A DNA stretch of 64,000 bases from positions 62,001 to 126,000 of the forward strand of contig JAWPHD010000233.1 in NCBI GenBank assembly GCA_037043455.1. Direction: 5' to 3'. The notes below the pieces were generated by a model, which saw only the letters and a program-made list of their open reading frames with translations, made no database searches and had not been told where the DNA came from. Positions within the stretch are counted from its first letter, which is position 1. The number at the start of each line of letters is the position of its first letter. Positions 9,566 to 19,713 of this stretch are shown piece after piece. The position numbers were made by a program, and so were the translations under genes. The stretch is from Cyrtodaria siliqua (lineage: Eukaryota; Mollusca; Bivalvia; Adapedonta; Hiatellidae).

Positions 9566-11863
9566 TTATGTGCGGCGACTTAAATAGTCTGCCCCAATAT
9601 TGTCCTTTCCACGGATTGCTTTAATTTTCATCCGGTAAGGCTGCAGAGTCAGTGCCCACCTCATAAACCTACTGTTAGCTACCTTAGCTTTATTCATATA
9701 AGCTTACGGTTGGTGGTCAGTCTCCAAGACAAATTCCTTACCAAAAACATATCGGTGGAATTTACTGACACCCCACACTACTGCAAGACACTCCCTTTCG
9801 ATAACAGAGTAGTAACATTCCCGGGGTAATAGTTTCCGACTTGCGTAAGCCACGGGGAGACTACACCCATCTTGCTCTTGCAGTAGGACTGCACCCACCC
9901 CGATATCGGAGGCATCCGTTCTGAGGATAAACTCCTGGTCAAGTTCAGGTAATTTTAGTATTGGGGTTTTGACCAGACTCCCCTTTAAAGAGACAAAAGC
10001 TCGCTCCTGGCTTTCTCCCCAAGTTATCCTATTGGGTTGACCTTTCTTTGTCAAGTCTGACAAAGGTGCAGCTATAGCCGAAAAGTTTGGAATAAACTTC
10101 CTGTAAAAACCCGCTAACCCTAAAAATGACCTAACTTGTTTCTTTGTCTCGGGTCTTGGTGCTTCCTGAATTGCCTTAACCTTGTCGGGGTTGGGTTTCA
10201 ATTTCTGGTCCCTCCCGACAACATGACCCAGACACTCTATATCTGCGTAACCTATGTGACACTTGCTAGGTTTTGCAGTCAGTTTAAACCGGCGTAGCCG
10301 TTCCAACAGATTACGTAGAGCCTTAATATGGTCTTCAAATGTTGTTGTAAACACCAGGATGTCATCTACAAAACTGTCTGTGTTGGACAAATCCTTCAGG
10401 ACTTTCCTCATTAACCTACAGAATGTTGCTGGGGCGTTTACGAGACCAAAGGGCATGACCTTGAACTTAAACAGTCCTTGCGAAGTTTCGAAGGAGGTCA
10501 TCTCTTTAGCTCGGTCTGTAAGTGGGACTTGCCAATAACCTTTACTGAGGTCTAACTTGGAGAAATACGAATATCCCGCAAGTTTAGAGAATACCTCCTC
10601 AATATTAGGCATTGGCTCTGCATCAAAGATGGTACGTTTATTGAGCTGCCTAAAATCGATACAGAATCGAATTGACCCATCTTTCTTCTTAATAAGTACG
10701 ACTGGGGATGAAAATGGGGCGTTTGAAGGTTCGATGACACCCAATTTCAACATGTCTTTCACCTCCTCATCAACAATTGATCGGGAGTGAAATGGAATGG
10801 GATACCCCTTAATTCTTATTGGTTCCCCGGATGTGAGTACAATATCATGTTGCACCCCATCTGTCTGCCCCGGGTTTTCGGACAAGACATCACTGAACTC
10901 CGAGAGTAAACTACCCATCTCTCGTTGCTGCTCTACACTAAGCATGCCCGATATGTCTACATCGGCTGCTCTCTCCCTACCTACACTAGTGGGAAAATAC
11001 ATGGGACTAGTGTCCTCACTACTGTCTTCCTCACTATCCTCAATAACTGCAACATTAACTACAGTTAACACCCCTTGTTGCACATTATCGGTTCTACTGA
11101 TATACTCTTTCAGCATATTCGCATGAAAGGTCTTTAACTTTCCGTTTATCTCGATACGGTAATCCATAGTGTTCACTATCCCTCTAACGTAAAACGGACC
11201 TTTCCATTGTAATAACAACTTGTTATTGTCGGTCGGCAGTAACAGTAACACCTGGTCATCTATCTTAAACTTCCTAGCTCTAGCTTTCTGGTTATAGTAC
11301 CGTTTATACTTGGTACTTGCCTTAACTAACTGACTTTGAGCTATCTTACAAGTCTCCTCTAGTTTCTCCTTCAGATCTAAAACATACTGATATGTAGTCT
11401 TAACCTCATCACTATCTACTTCACCTGCCCACATCTCTCTAAGAATCCTCATGGGACCTCTAACTGACCTACCGTACAATAACTCAAACGGAGAGAATCC
11501 TAAACTCTCTTGTGGTACCTCTCTAAATGCAAACAATAAAGCATTGAGATACTTGTCCCAATCTTTGGGTCTCTCGGTACACATACGCCGTAACATTTGC
11601 TTTAACGTCCCGTTAAATCGTTCGACTAACCCGTTACACATAGGGTGATATGGTGTTGTCATGATTTGACGCAAAGACAATAACCTGCTTACTTCAGCCA
11701 TAAGTTCTGACGTAAACTGTGACCCACAATCAGTCAGCATTTCCTCTGGTACACCTAGCCTACTGAACATATCCACTAATGCCTCAGCTACTCTCTCCGT
11801 TTCAATTGAGGGCAATGCGACTGCCTCCGGATACCTAGTTGCATAGTCTACCATGGTTAAAAT
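9566..11863 (-). pseudogene. pol: pol, downstream part: integrase core, GPY/F, RT, RNase H
   Basis: This part has the same frame as the upstream ORF, separated only by the TAG at 11864-11866. Numbered from the internal Met at 11854: the second integrase Asp in LTDCGSQF (about residues 40-47), the integrase Glu in CNGLVERFNG (about 72-81), a GPY/F-type module with LQWKGPFYVRG (about 213-223), a long linker, and RT with KKKDGSIRFCIDFRQLN (about 389-405), SKLDLSKGYWQVPL, MPFGLVNAPATF and catalytic FVDDILVF (about 495). RNase H starts with LRTDASDIGVGAVL (about 648). A TAA at 9704-9706 falls late in RNase H, and the frame stays open for about 45 more codons to 9566 with a recognisable RNase H tail (GADYLSR). 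Family members would make this as one polyprotein that copies genomic RNA and integrates the cDNA. Both stops look like simple substitutions rather than programmed recoding, because each interrupts a conserved catalytic domain. Confidence 0.88.
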
Positions 11864-14197
11864 CTACCTATTTTTCCTATCCGACACTGGAAAAATTGGT
11901 CCAACTATGTCTACGGCTACCCGCTTAAATGGTGTATCTATCAGTGGCATCTGACCTAAATGTACTTTGGTCACTCGACCTTTTGGTACTGTCCTTTGGC
12001 ATACATCGCAGGACCTACAATACCTAGTTACATCTCCACTAACGCCTGGCCAATAAAATTCTGCCAATACTCTATCTGACGTTTTCTTTACGCCTAAATG
12101 ACCTCCCATAATCGACTCATGAGCTACCTTAAGCACTGTCGTTCTATACTGGGTAGGTACCACTAATTGGTGAAACTGTCTACTACCACTATCTTCAAAT
12201 TCTCTGTACAATAACCTATTCTTATGTACAAACTTACAACTACCGGACCCTTTACACTTCTTTACTACACCATCCTTGGCCTTCACCTTACAAGGACCTA
12301 ATGACTCGTCTTGAGTTTGTGCTTCTATAAACTCCGCTTTAGATATGTCACCTACGGCTGCAGGAACCTTTAATTTTCTATAAGCCTGAGCTTGCTTCTG
12401 AACCTGCGCTCTAGTCTCTACGGCATTACTTATGCTACTTCTAAAATCGGACATTACCGGAAGTGCTGAACCATCTATGTTCCCTATCGTTAAATCATAC
12501 ATCGGGTCGTCCATACATAGTGCCTCTGTAGTCCCTTTAAAGAAAGGTGTATCTACATCTATTCTCGCTATTGGCACGTGCTCTACCGATTTATTTAACA
12601 ACATACACGGTGACTGTTTACCTACCAACTGGTCATCCGTAACTAAACTACGCCTAACTACCACACCTGTACAACCTGTATCCCTCATTACAATTACGTC
12701 CGTGCCATTCACTCTACCATCGGCCGTTGGAAGATTTGCATACGGAAAGAGACATGTTCCGATCTTCGCCATTACACCATCCGCTTTAACACAACAGCTA
12801 CTACTCTCGGTTTTAATAACCGGACTATTACTACCTCTGCCTCTACCTCTACCTCGGTTTTGACCACCTCTACCTCTACCGAAATTCCATGGGTTGTTAA
12901 AACCTTGGTTCTGACTCCCTACATTGTTGTCCACTCTACTATTTTCACTAAAATTGTCTACGACAGCGGACACTTTCACCGCTTTCCTACACTCATGTGA
13001 AGCATGATTCCCATTACAGTGACGACAACGAATAAAAGGTCTACCTATGTTACCACTATTGCTACCTCCTCTAGCACCCATCGAACTTCCTTCACCTCTA
13101 TAGTTTCCACTCTGGCCTTTCTGTTTATGATCGTCCCCTTGCCTATCTCTAAAAGTTCTGTCTTTCGACACTACATTATAAGCTCCACCTCTAGCCTCGG
13201 CAAACTGATCTGCTTGTGTTGCCATTTCTCCTACACTAGTTAGTTTTCTTTCTTTAAGAAATAAGAACAGATCTCTACTACAAACATTGAATAGCTGGTC
13301 CCGCAACAAGAAATCTATGAGGCCCTGATAAGTCTGCGCTACCTTCCCTAACTCTAACCACCTATCTAAGTAATTTCTAGATCTACTAATGAACTGAATA
13401 AATGACTCGCCTTTCTCAGGCAGACAAGCTCTAAACCGCTTTCTAAAACCTTCTTCAGTTAACTCAAATCTCTTTAAAAGAGCATCCTTTAACTTGTCAT
13501 AGTCAAGAGCATCTAAACTAGGTAATCTAGAAAATACATCTAAGGCCTTGCCTCTCAATAACGCACTTAAATGAACTGCCCACTTATCTTTGGTCCATTC
13601 CTGTAACTCAGCATAACGCTCGAACCGTAACAAGTAACTGTCCATGTTATCTTTGTCAGCATCAAAGTATGGTAACTTCGAACCTTTTAACTTCCCAGAA
13701 TAACTATCTTTCCCTACAGTTCCACTGTCCTTACTATGTGTCTTAGCTGCTTCCAACTCTAAAGCTAACTTATGATCAAACTCCTTTTGCTCCCTTTCCA
13801 TTATCATCTTAGCCTTAGCTAGTCTACCATCTGTTTCGAACCTCTCATGTTCTAACTCTTGCTTCTCCCTTACTATTCTACTTTCATCATCTCGTGTCTC
13901 TTTAGCTAACCTGCCTTCTAATTCTAGCTTCTCTTTATCAGCATCTAGCTTCTCTTTAGCTAATCTACTTTCTAATTCTAGCTTCTCTGTGGCTAGTCTA
14001 CTTTCTAATTCTAGCTTCTCTTTAACTAATCTACTTTCTACTTCTAACCTATCTTTCTCAGTTTCTCTTTCCTTCAGTCTAAATTCCCTTTCCCTAGCCT
14101 GTTCGTCTTTAACAAAGGTTCTAAGCTCCTCTTCAGCATATCCTAACTCCTTACCCATTTCCGTAAGATCCTTTATGGACGTCATGTCTATGGACAT
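11864..14197 (-). CDS. gag-pol: gag-protease-integrase N-terminal part of the Gmr1-like polyprotein
   Basis: 777 codons. Order: a heptad-like Lys/Glu-rich coiled coil with repeated EKLELESRLA (about residues 40-150); a Retrotrans_gag-like helical domain (about 175-350, with YLLRFERYAELQEW and KRFRACLPEKGESF); a Gly/Arg-rich stretch; one CCHC zinc knuckle CRHCNGNHASHEC (about 390-402); an Arg/Gly box; aspartic protease DTGC (about 505); and the integrase HHCC zinc domain (HESIMGGH about 692, CRSCDVC about 729). The integrase core begins with VAVDIVGP, which carries the first catalytic Asp (about 760). The frame then meets TAG at 11864-11866, inside the integrase core, and continues unshifted beyond it. 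The start at 14197 is the first Met of the frame, about 670 bp downstream of the 5' LTR. Function in the family: particle assembly, polyprotein processing and integration. Confidence 0.9.
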   Translation of the reverse strand: MSIDMTSIKDLTEMGKELGYAEEELRTFVKDEQAREREFRLKERETEKDRLEVESRLVKEKLELESRLATEKLELESRLAKEKLDADKEKLELEGRLAKETRDDESRIVREKQELEHERFETDGRLAKAKMIMEREQKEFDHKLALELEAAKTHSKDSGTVGKDSYSGKLKGSKLPYFDADKDNMDSYLLRFERYAELQEWTKDKWAVHLSALLRGKALDVFSRLPSLDALDYDKLKDALLKRFELTEEGFRKRFRACLPEKGESFIQFISRSRNYLDRWLELGKVAQTYQGLIDFLLRDQLFNVCSRDLFLFLKERKLTSVGEMATQADQFAEARGGAYNVVSKDRTFRDRQGDDHKQKGQSGNYRGEGSSMGARGGSNSGNIGRPFIRCRHCNGNHASHECRKAVKVSAVVDNFSENSRVDNNVGSQNQGFNNPWNFGRGRGGQNRGRGRGRGSNSPVIKTESSSCCVKADGVMAKIGTCLFPYANLPTADGRVNGTDVIVMRDTGCTGVVVRRSLVTDDQLVGKQSPCMLLNKSVEHVPIARIDVDTPFFKGTTEALCMDDPMYDLTIGNIDGSALPVMSDFRSSISNAVETRAQVQKQAQAYRKLKVPAAVGDISKAEFIEAQTQDESLGPCKVKAKDGVVKKCKGSGSCKFVHKNRLLYREFEDSGSRQFHQLVVPTQYRTTVLKVAHESIMGGHLGVKKTSDRVLAEFYWPGVSGDVTRYCRSCDVCQRTVPKGRVTKVHLGQMPLIDTPFKRVAVDIVGPIFPVSDRKNR

Positions 14198-14844
14198 TGT
14201 GGACTACTAACTACAATAATTACAATACACACGTCACTAATAATTCTACTCAACTAACTACTAATGGTAAGTCACTGTGTCCTCAGTAAATACCTGGGCA
14301 TCATCATAGGACAAGTTACATACACATTAGTACTAGCGCTAACTACTAACGATTATGTGTGGATAGTATCTAGCTTCCACAAAACATATGCACTACATAA
14401 AATATCTTAATTTGATATTGGACATAAACCTTAAACAATCATCGAAATGTGTATAACATGTACATGTATATTTACTTCTCCCATCAATATAAGTATACTC
14501 GAGTGTCTCAACATGAGTAGAACGTCTTGTTCGCCAACCTAATTGGATACTATGTGTATATCAGGGAGGTAAAAACAAACACCCAAATTATTGAGCAAAA
14601 GTGCCTCAGACCCACTCGTGTAGACCACTGCGACCTCGCGCCAAGGAAAGAACGGACAAAACAACAGTTTGGACTCACCCTACCCTTGTCGTGTCTTGAC
14701 TTGTCTTCCAAGCTGTGGCCGTGATCGTCGACAGTCGCCTTGATGGATCAGAGGGTGGTACACAATTCTAAAATAATAAGTAGAGATTTAGTATATCATA
14801 ATAAAGATCACTTATTGATTCTTTCCCTCCGTAGTCGCCCAAAA
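14198..14844 (-). other. Untranslated leader of the Gmr1-like element
   Basis: About 650 bp between the primer site and the gag start, with no conserved coding sequence seen. It presumably carries the packaging region (inference). Confidence 0.6.
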
Positions 14845-14862
14845 ATCCCACTTCTGACACCA
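14845..14862 (-). other. Primer binding site, tRNA-Leu type
   Basis: The minus strand reads TGGTGTCAGAAGTGGGAT, complementary to a tRNA 3' end of the form ATCCCACTTCTGACACCA, as in leucine tRNAs. It starts two bases after the 5' LTR end. Confidence 0.85.
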
Positions 14863-14864
14863 GT

Positions 14865-16456
14865 TGTCACAGGATGACCTTAGTGGTTGGGCTAACTCAG
14901 GAAAGAATCAATGACGGTGAATGCATTTACATAAGTTTAATGCAACTTTTAAAATATGTTTAATATATATACAATTATCTAAAAAAACAAGCGAATACAC
15001 AAATGAGCTATGAAAAGAATGTTCTCCTGAACGTTTAAGACGTTCTTAGTATTGTTATAAATACTGAATGTCTAAGACACTAAAGAGTTGTTAAAGCTAT
15101 TATAACAATGTTGATCTAGCGCGATAACTGTGATGCGCGAGAGCTCATGAAGATGATGATGCGCGAATTCAATGGATGATTGTCATCAAATGCCTTCTGT
15201 AAGGGTTGATGACGCGATGCAATGATAGTTAATCTCCACTGAGATTGTGAATGATATTCCTCCAGTGAGGACTGGTAACGGGCCCACCTTGTGTCCCGGG
15301 GGTTGTCGTTAGTAAAACCTGGCTGCGCAGGTACGGGGACCGTCTCCACCGCTTGTAACGTTAGTCGTGGAAGCTTAGCTCCACTCCTGGATATCCAAAC
15401 CTAGATGGCTTACTCCAACCCTGGATGGCTTATATCCTGGATGGCTTATATCCTGGATTATCCTGGATGGCTTATATCCTGGATGGCTTAGGCTGTAATT
15501 ATACATACGTTTTAGATGTCGGTTGACAAACATAACAATCTTGCATAATTACCATTACCCAAACAAATCATTATTCAATCAATATATGCAAGCTGTACTA
15601 ATGAGGAGTAGCAATGTATACATATTCTACAACGCCATATGTACGCTATGTACGTCGCTGTTAATCAATGCCCCTAATACATGTAATATAAACATGCTCA
15701 AATTACTCATATATTACACTCACTGAGTTATGCATGCACGCATTTATTCTTGTCACTCATCTCATTGTTACCTAATGTTAACAATCGTGTATTACAATCA
15801 CCGAGTTATACGCCAACGTTAATTAATGCACCTATTATCCACTGTTATCAAATTAATATTGTTTTACAATTAATGATCAATTACAATAATTACATCTAAT
15901 AAAGTAACTTCAAAATCATATGCTAGTCTAAAGTTATGTTTGAGAAACATCAATGCTAACCGGATGTCGTAACCGCCAAACAAGATGGCGCCGCCCACTG
16001 AATACAAATATACGACAAAAGTTTAATAAAACTACTAACCACATGTTGCCTGTGAAATTTGCCGTCCAATCTCTGTTCCAACAAAGTACTATCGATGATC
16101 CCGGCGATAGCTAGAAGACAATGGGTTTTATAGCAAACATTACGCCCAAATCATTATTTGCCCCGTTCAGTCCGTGACAAACGTGGCTAAATCTACAGTA
16201 TTGAATCTACACTCGAGGCCCTTATACAATTTTGCCGTTTAAGGAAAATATACCTATACGTTTACATGCATTAGCACAAAACTAAACTTATGACACGGCC
16301 TCTCTGGCGGCCACTTAAAATGTGCACGCTTTTACGTGTTACATGAATAGATCATGAATATTGTGAAATTGTTTCAACTCGAACAATAGATTTTGGGTGT
16401 AACCGATACAAGAGCTATATACGACCAGTACGCTCTACCCGTGACATTTTGTGACA
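14865..16456 (-). repeat. 5' LTR of the Gmr1-like element
   Basis: 1592 bp, the twin of 7690-9281. A TATATA motif lies near 16417-16422 on the transcribed strand, but I cannot place the promoter with confidence. The target duplication ACGTG follows at 16457-16461. Confidence 0.93.
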
Positions 16457-16966
16457 ACGTGTATGCCCTATCCTGCACCGGGCTAGGACAACTGCCTCTC
16501 GACGAATGGGTCTACTAGAAGAACGCCATTCTCCGAGTAACGGTTTAATTGAATGGAGTTTATTGTTAACTGACAAAACACAAGCGGCTTGCCGAGAGTT
16601 ACGAATATATGTGTTAATACAACTTTTAAAATCAGTATAAGGTAAATTGGCGTTATATATATGTAAAACTAATGCTGCTTTAGCAGCACTATCAGCTCTC
16701 TCATTATCACGTATTCCTACAAGGCTTGGAAGCCAGCAGAAAATAATAACATCATCAACTATAAGAGAATTGTAATTTTCTAAAAGTTGAACACAACTGG
16801 TTATCATGTTTCATAGTACCCAGTGCTTGAAGAGTTGAAAGGGAATCAGAAAGGATTACAAAATGGTCATCATCAGATTCCTGAATATAATTTCAGGCAA
16901 GTTCAATTGCCTTAATTTAGCTGAAAAGATAGAGGCCTTGTCAGGCAGGCGGCTCTTGAAAATCAC
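16457..16966 (-). pseudogene. LINE ORF2 RNase H region (upstream part of the interrupted LINE)
   Basis: The minus strand encodes a LINE-type RNase H: VILSDSLSTLQALG (about 16810-16850), then after a frameshift WLPSLVGIRDNERADSAAKAA (about 16675-16735), then the region after RNase H with NNKLHSIKPLLGEW, RREAVVLARCRIGHTR, reaching the LTR junction. WLPSHVG-like and NERADSAAK motifs are typical of RNase H-bearing non-LTR elements (I/Jockey-type). It continues at 7684 downward. The 5' end is truncated near 16966, where Naiad-like copy B resumes. Confidence 0.82.
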
Positions 16967-17903
16967 TTATTTTTCTATTACATCAGGTATGGAACTACCG
17001 TTTATAGAAACATTGTTGGTATCTCTATGGGTACGAACTGTACATCTCTTGTCGCAGATTTGTTTTTATATTGCTATGAAAGAGATTTCATGTTGAGTCT
17101 TTCAACAGAAACCCAGGCAGATGTTATTGAATAATAATATATAGGGTCCTATAGAAACCACAGCGTCCGAACGCAATGGCATCGTCACCTTTCGGTATCT
17201 GGATGACATATTGAACATTGACAACCCTTTCTTTTCTACTATGGTTAATAATATATAGCATAAAGAACTTCAACTTAACAAAGCTAATATTTCTGATACT
17301 CACGCTTCCTTAATCGATTTACATATCTCTATTAAGAAATGTGAACTAATTAGCAAAATCTATGACAAGAGAGATGATTTTAATTCTGCTATTGTTAATT
17401 ATCCCCATTTAGATGGGGATGTTCCCCGGGCAACTTCTTATGGGGTCTATGTGTCTCAACTTATTCGTTTTTCTAGAGCTTATATTCGATTTGAGGACTT
17501 TAATATTCGTAATATTTGTATAACTAAAAGGCAACTCCATCAGGGCTACCGTTACCATAAACTTTGTAAAGCCTTTGCAAAATTGTATTATCGTAACCCA
17601 GATCTTCTTTTCAAATATAAAAGTAATTTAAGAACTATTCTGCGACAAGGACTATCGCAACCTGAATTCTATGGTAACGTGATGTACAAACTCCGTAAGA
17701 TCCTTGGTCATGATCACTTTCATACTGTCTTTGTTAAACTTGTTAAAAGGTTTATCAAAATAGGTTATGATCTTATCATTTTGCAACGCACTATATGCTT
17801 GGTGGTGGACCCATTTACAGATCGCCAATATGCTTTCCTCTTTAATCATGTTAATTGTGCGATGACCGGACAGGCTGTGTACCCTATGATGACGTCTACC
17901 TGA
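16967..17903 (+). pseudogene. Naiad-like RT, copy B, downstream fragment
   Basis: Resumes the RT interrupted at 7312. VGISMGTNCTSLVADLFLYCYERDFML (about 17010-17095) is the palm motif before the catalytic loop, followed by the SRYLDDILNIDNPFF region (about 17195-17230, both aspartates present). Then come IYDKRDD, YGVYVSQLIRFSRA, GYRYHKLCKAFAKLYYRNPDL and YGNVMYKLRKILGHD, ending with a stop near 17903. About 55 bp of foreign sequence (about 17136-17192) replaces codons just before SRYLDD. Stops and shifts elsewhere make it a relic. Confidence 0.78.
17136..17192 (-). repeat. 55-bp fragment of another element's 3' end inside copy B
   Basis: The minus strand matches 38103-38157 and 31418-31470 (CGATGCCATTGCGTTCGGAC, then GTGGTTTCTATAGGACCCTA). 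It interrupts the RT frame just before the catalytic loop. Confidence 0.7.
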
Positions 17904-18345
17904 AGCCCAAAAGGACAATTGACGTTTGATGTTTGTCTGCATTCTTGTCTTCAATGGTTTATTCGCTTGTTGCTCTGGCTCTTCCAAGTCATCGAATACC
18001 TACTTTGTGACATTCTAAGCTATTCTTTATGTTTTACTTATATTGCCTATTAATGCTGCCTTGTTGGTCGGAGAATAGTTCATGGCGGGGATTTCTTTAT
18101 TTACACTGTCCCGTTTTATTGGCATGACAGTAGGGTAAGTGTGAGGTTTGGTGCACCCCAGAACCTGTTTTAAACCCCCAGCGGCCTTTTTGGCCACTGA
18201 CCGTTCCAAGGCGGTATTGTCAACCCTTGTTGTGTTTGTGACGTCATATGTCTTTATTATTGATTAACATTGCCATTCATGTTTGTACTTTTGCTTGTTT
18301 TGGAGTTTACTGTGTTCTGTGAAAGCTGCATTTCCTGTTCGACGT
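17904..18345 (+). other. Naiad-like 3' UTR, copy B
   Basis: Same landmarks as the copy A tail (TTATTTACACTGTCCCG, TGACCGTTCCAAGGCGGTA, a TTGTCAACCC stretch). Its last 65 bp (TTTACTGTGTTCTGTGAAAG, GCATTTCCTGTTCGAC) are the closest single-copy match to the 51-bp satellite monomer at 1884-2550. Confidence 0.8.
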
Positions 18346-18599
18346 TTATACTTTTATACTTATTTTTATTGAAGATCCTAATATATTACATTTTTATCGA
18401 TGAAAGATTGGGATTTTTCAGTGAAAGAATATTCATAATCGCTAAATATTATTAACCAACTCCGAACACAAAAATAAATAACTGTGTCGCGGAGTTATGA
18501 CGTCAATAAAGTGGTGCTGACGTCGACGTCATCCGCCGATAACATTCAATAAAGCGAAAAACTTCTGTTAAAATAATGCACAAACTGATTTAAAATGTA

Positions 18600-18775
18600 A
18601 TAAACAGGTTATTTAACTGCTGTGTTCCATTGTATGGAAATCCTTCACTAGATGGTAGACGTGTTTTGTTTTTTTCAATCACTTCCATACGCCAGTCCAT
18701 GAAAAGAACCACACGTCTACCATCTCGTAAAGAATTTCCCTATAATCGATTCCAGAAGTTAAATAATCTCTATAT
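18600..18775. mobile_element. Foldback / palindromic MITE
   Basis: The inner 15-bp arms are exact: 18650-18664 (AGATGGTAGACGTGT) and 18711-18725. Imperfect pairing continues outward for about 45 bp more (GGTTATTTAACTGCTG against its inverted match near 18755-18770). There is no ORF. Confidence 0.65.
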
Positions 18776-18806
18776 ATTTTACTAAATATACAATATTCTA
18801 AAAAAC

Positions 18807-18885
18807 ATCGCTATAGCTCAGTGGTTAGCACGTTCGATTGTAAATAAAAATGCTGTGTGTTCGAATCACAAAGGAGGCAAACATT
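18807..18885 (+). pseudogene. tRNA-like relic (tRNA pseudogene or SINE head)
   Basis: TATAGCTCAGTGGTTAGCAC gives a good box A with D-arm, and GTGTTCGAATCAC a good box B with T-arm, at the right spacing for internal RNA polymerase III promoters. The 5' and 3' acceptor strands do not pair and the anticodon stem is poor, so it is not a functional tRNA. It could be the head of a tRNA-derived SINE. Confidence 0.5.
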
Positions 18886-19076
18886 TTGGTATTGTAGATC
18901 ATTATGCTATGTCCTGCGTTAAATTTGATCTCTTAAATACCCGATTTCGAAATGAACTTGTGAATTGAAGTTACAAATAAAGACACGCCTACAAAGAAGA
19001 ACGCGATTTAAATACAGGGTATTTAGCTTTAAAGATGTCTCACGAGAGATCTGGATACTTGAGGCAATTTGCATCA

Positions 19077-19320
19077 AAAAACATATTAGTAACGATTGAC
19101 AAACTTGAAACCTAATTGATATTTAAATATTTCAAATCGTTTTTAAACGAAAATGGAACTTCAACAAAAGCTATAAACGTATGCAATTAATATGCTTAAA
19201 AAACATAATAGTAACGATTGACAAACTTGAAACCTAATTGATATTTAAATATTTCAAATCGTTTTTAAACGAAAATGGAACTTCAACAAAAGCTATAAAC
19301 GTATGCAATTAATATGCTTA
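19077..19320. repeat. 122-bp tandem duplication
   Basis: 19077-19198 and 19199-19320 are nearly identical (one difference noted: ATATTAG versus ATAATAG). There is no coding sequence. Confidence 0.9.
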
Positions 19321-19713
19321 TACGAAGTTTTGAAATATTAGAAACGTTGAATGCTACGATTCGCTGATTAATGCAATATTCATGAGTAAAACAATGGGCT
19401 TTTTTTTTGTTCCCATTTTCACAGTTGTACCTATTACATACGTCCTGGATCATGCCGGTTCCGGAGTTACATCTTATTGACTGCCTCTGTACCGTTCGAT
19501 TTTCACTGCGCGCAGAGAAGAGTTCATGAATGTATACACATTTTAAAAACAACTTCACGTGCTTGACGTGCTATGGTTCTTCTGTGATGAACGCTACATT
19601 TCATGTTTGACCTTTGCGACGACTTTCACAATTCGTACACGTTTCCAGGCGAAAAATTACATCAACAGTTACGGTATGACTTGTTTTGTTTAGTGAATGA
19701 ATTATATTCTATA

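Larger units (their letters stand above)
7690..16456 (-). mobile_element. Gmr1-like Ty3/gypsy LTR retrotransposon, 8767 bp, young
   Basis: A complete element in minus orientation: two 1592-bp LTRs, TG..CA termini (TGTCAC/GTGACA), 5-bp target duplication ACGTG, tRNA-Leu-type primer site, purine tract, and one gag-pol frame. The domain order is gag, zinc knuckle, protease, integrase, reverse transcriptase, RNase H. Integrase before RT is the Ty1/copia-like order known within Ty3/gypsy for the Gmr1 lineage. The RT itself is gypsy-type (FVDD motif, GPY/F domain after integrase). The LTRs have the same length with no indel; I found one mismatch by eye (7751 versus 14926), implying recent insertion. 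Two in-frame stops break the frame (11864-11866 and 9704-9706), so this copy is probably not autonomous. It lies inside a LINE, which lies inside Naiad-like copy B. Confidence 0.92.

Noticed and set aside
10263..11126. Plus-strand ORFs opposite the pol gene
   Set aside because: They are antisense shadows of conserved RT sequence on the minus strand.
16415..16456. C-terminal extension of the LINE ORF reading into the LTR
   Set aside because: The last dozen codons come from the LTR. The true continuation of the LINE frame is at 7684 downward, beyond the inserted element.
18807..18885. Functional tRNA gene
   Set aside because: Boxes A and B are good but the acceptor strands do not pair and the anticodon arm is irregular.
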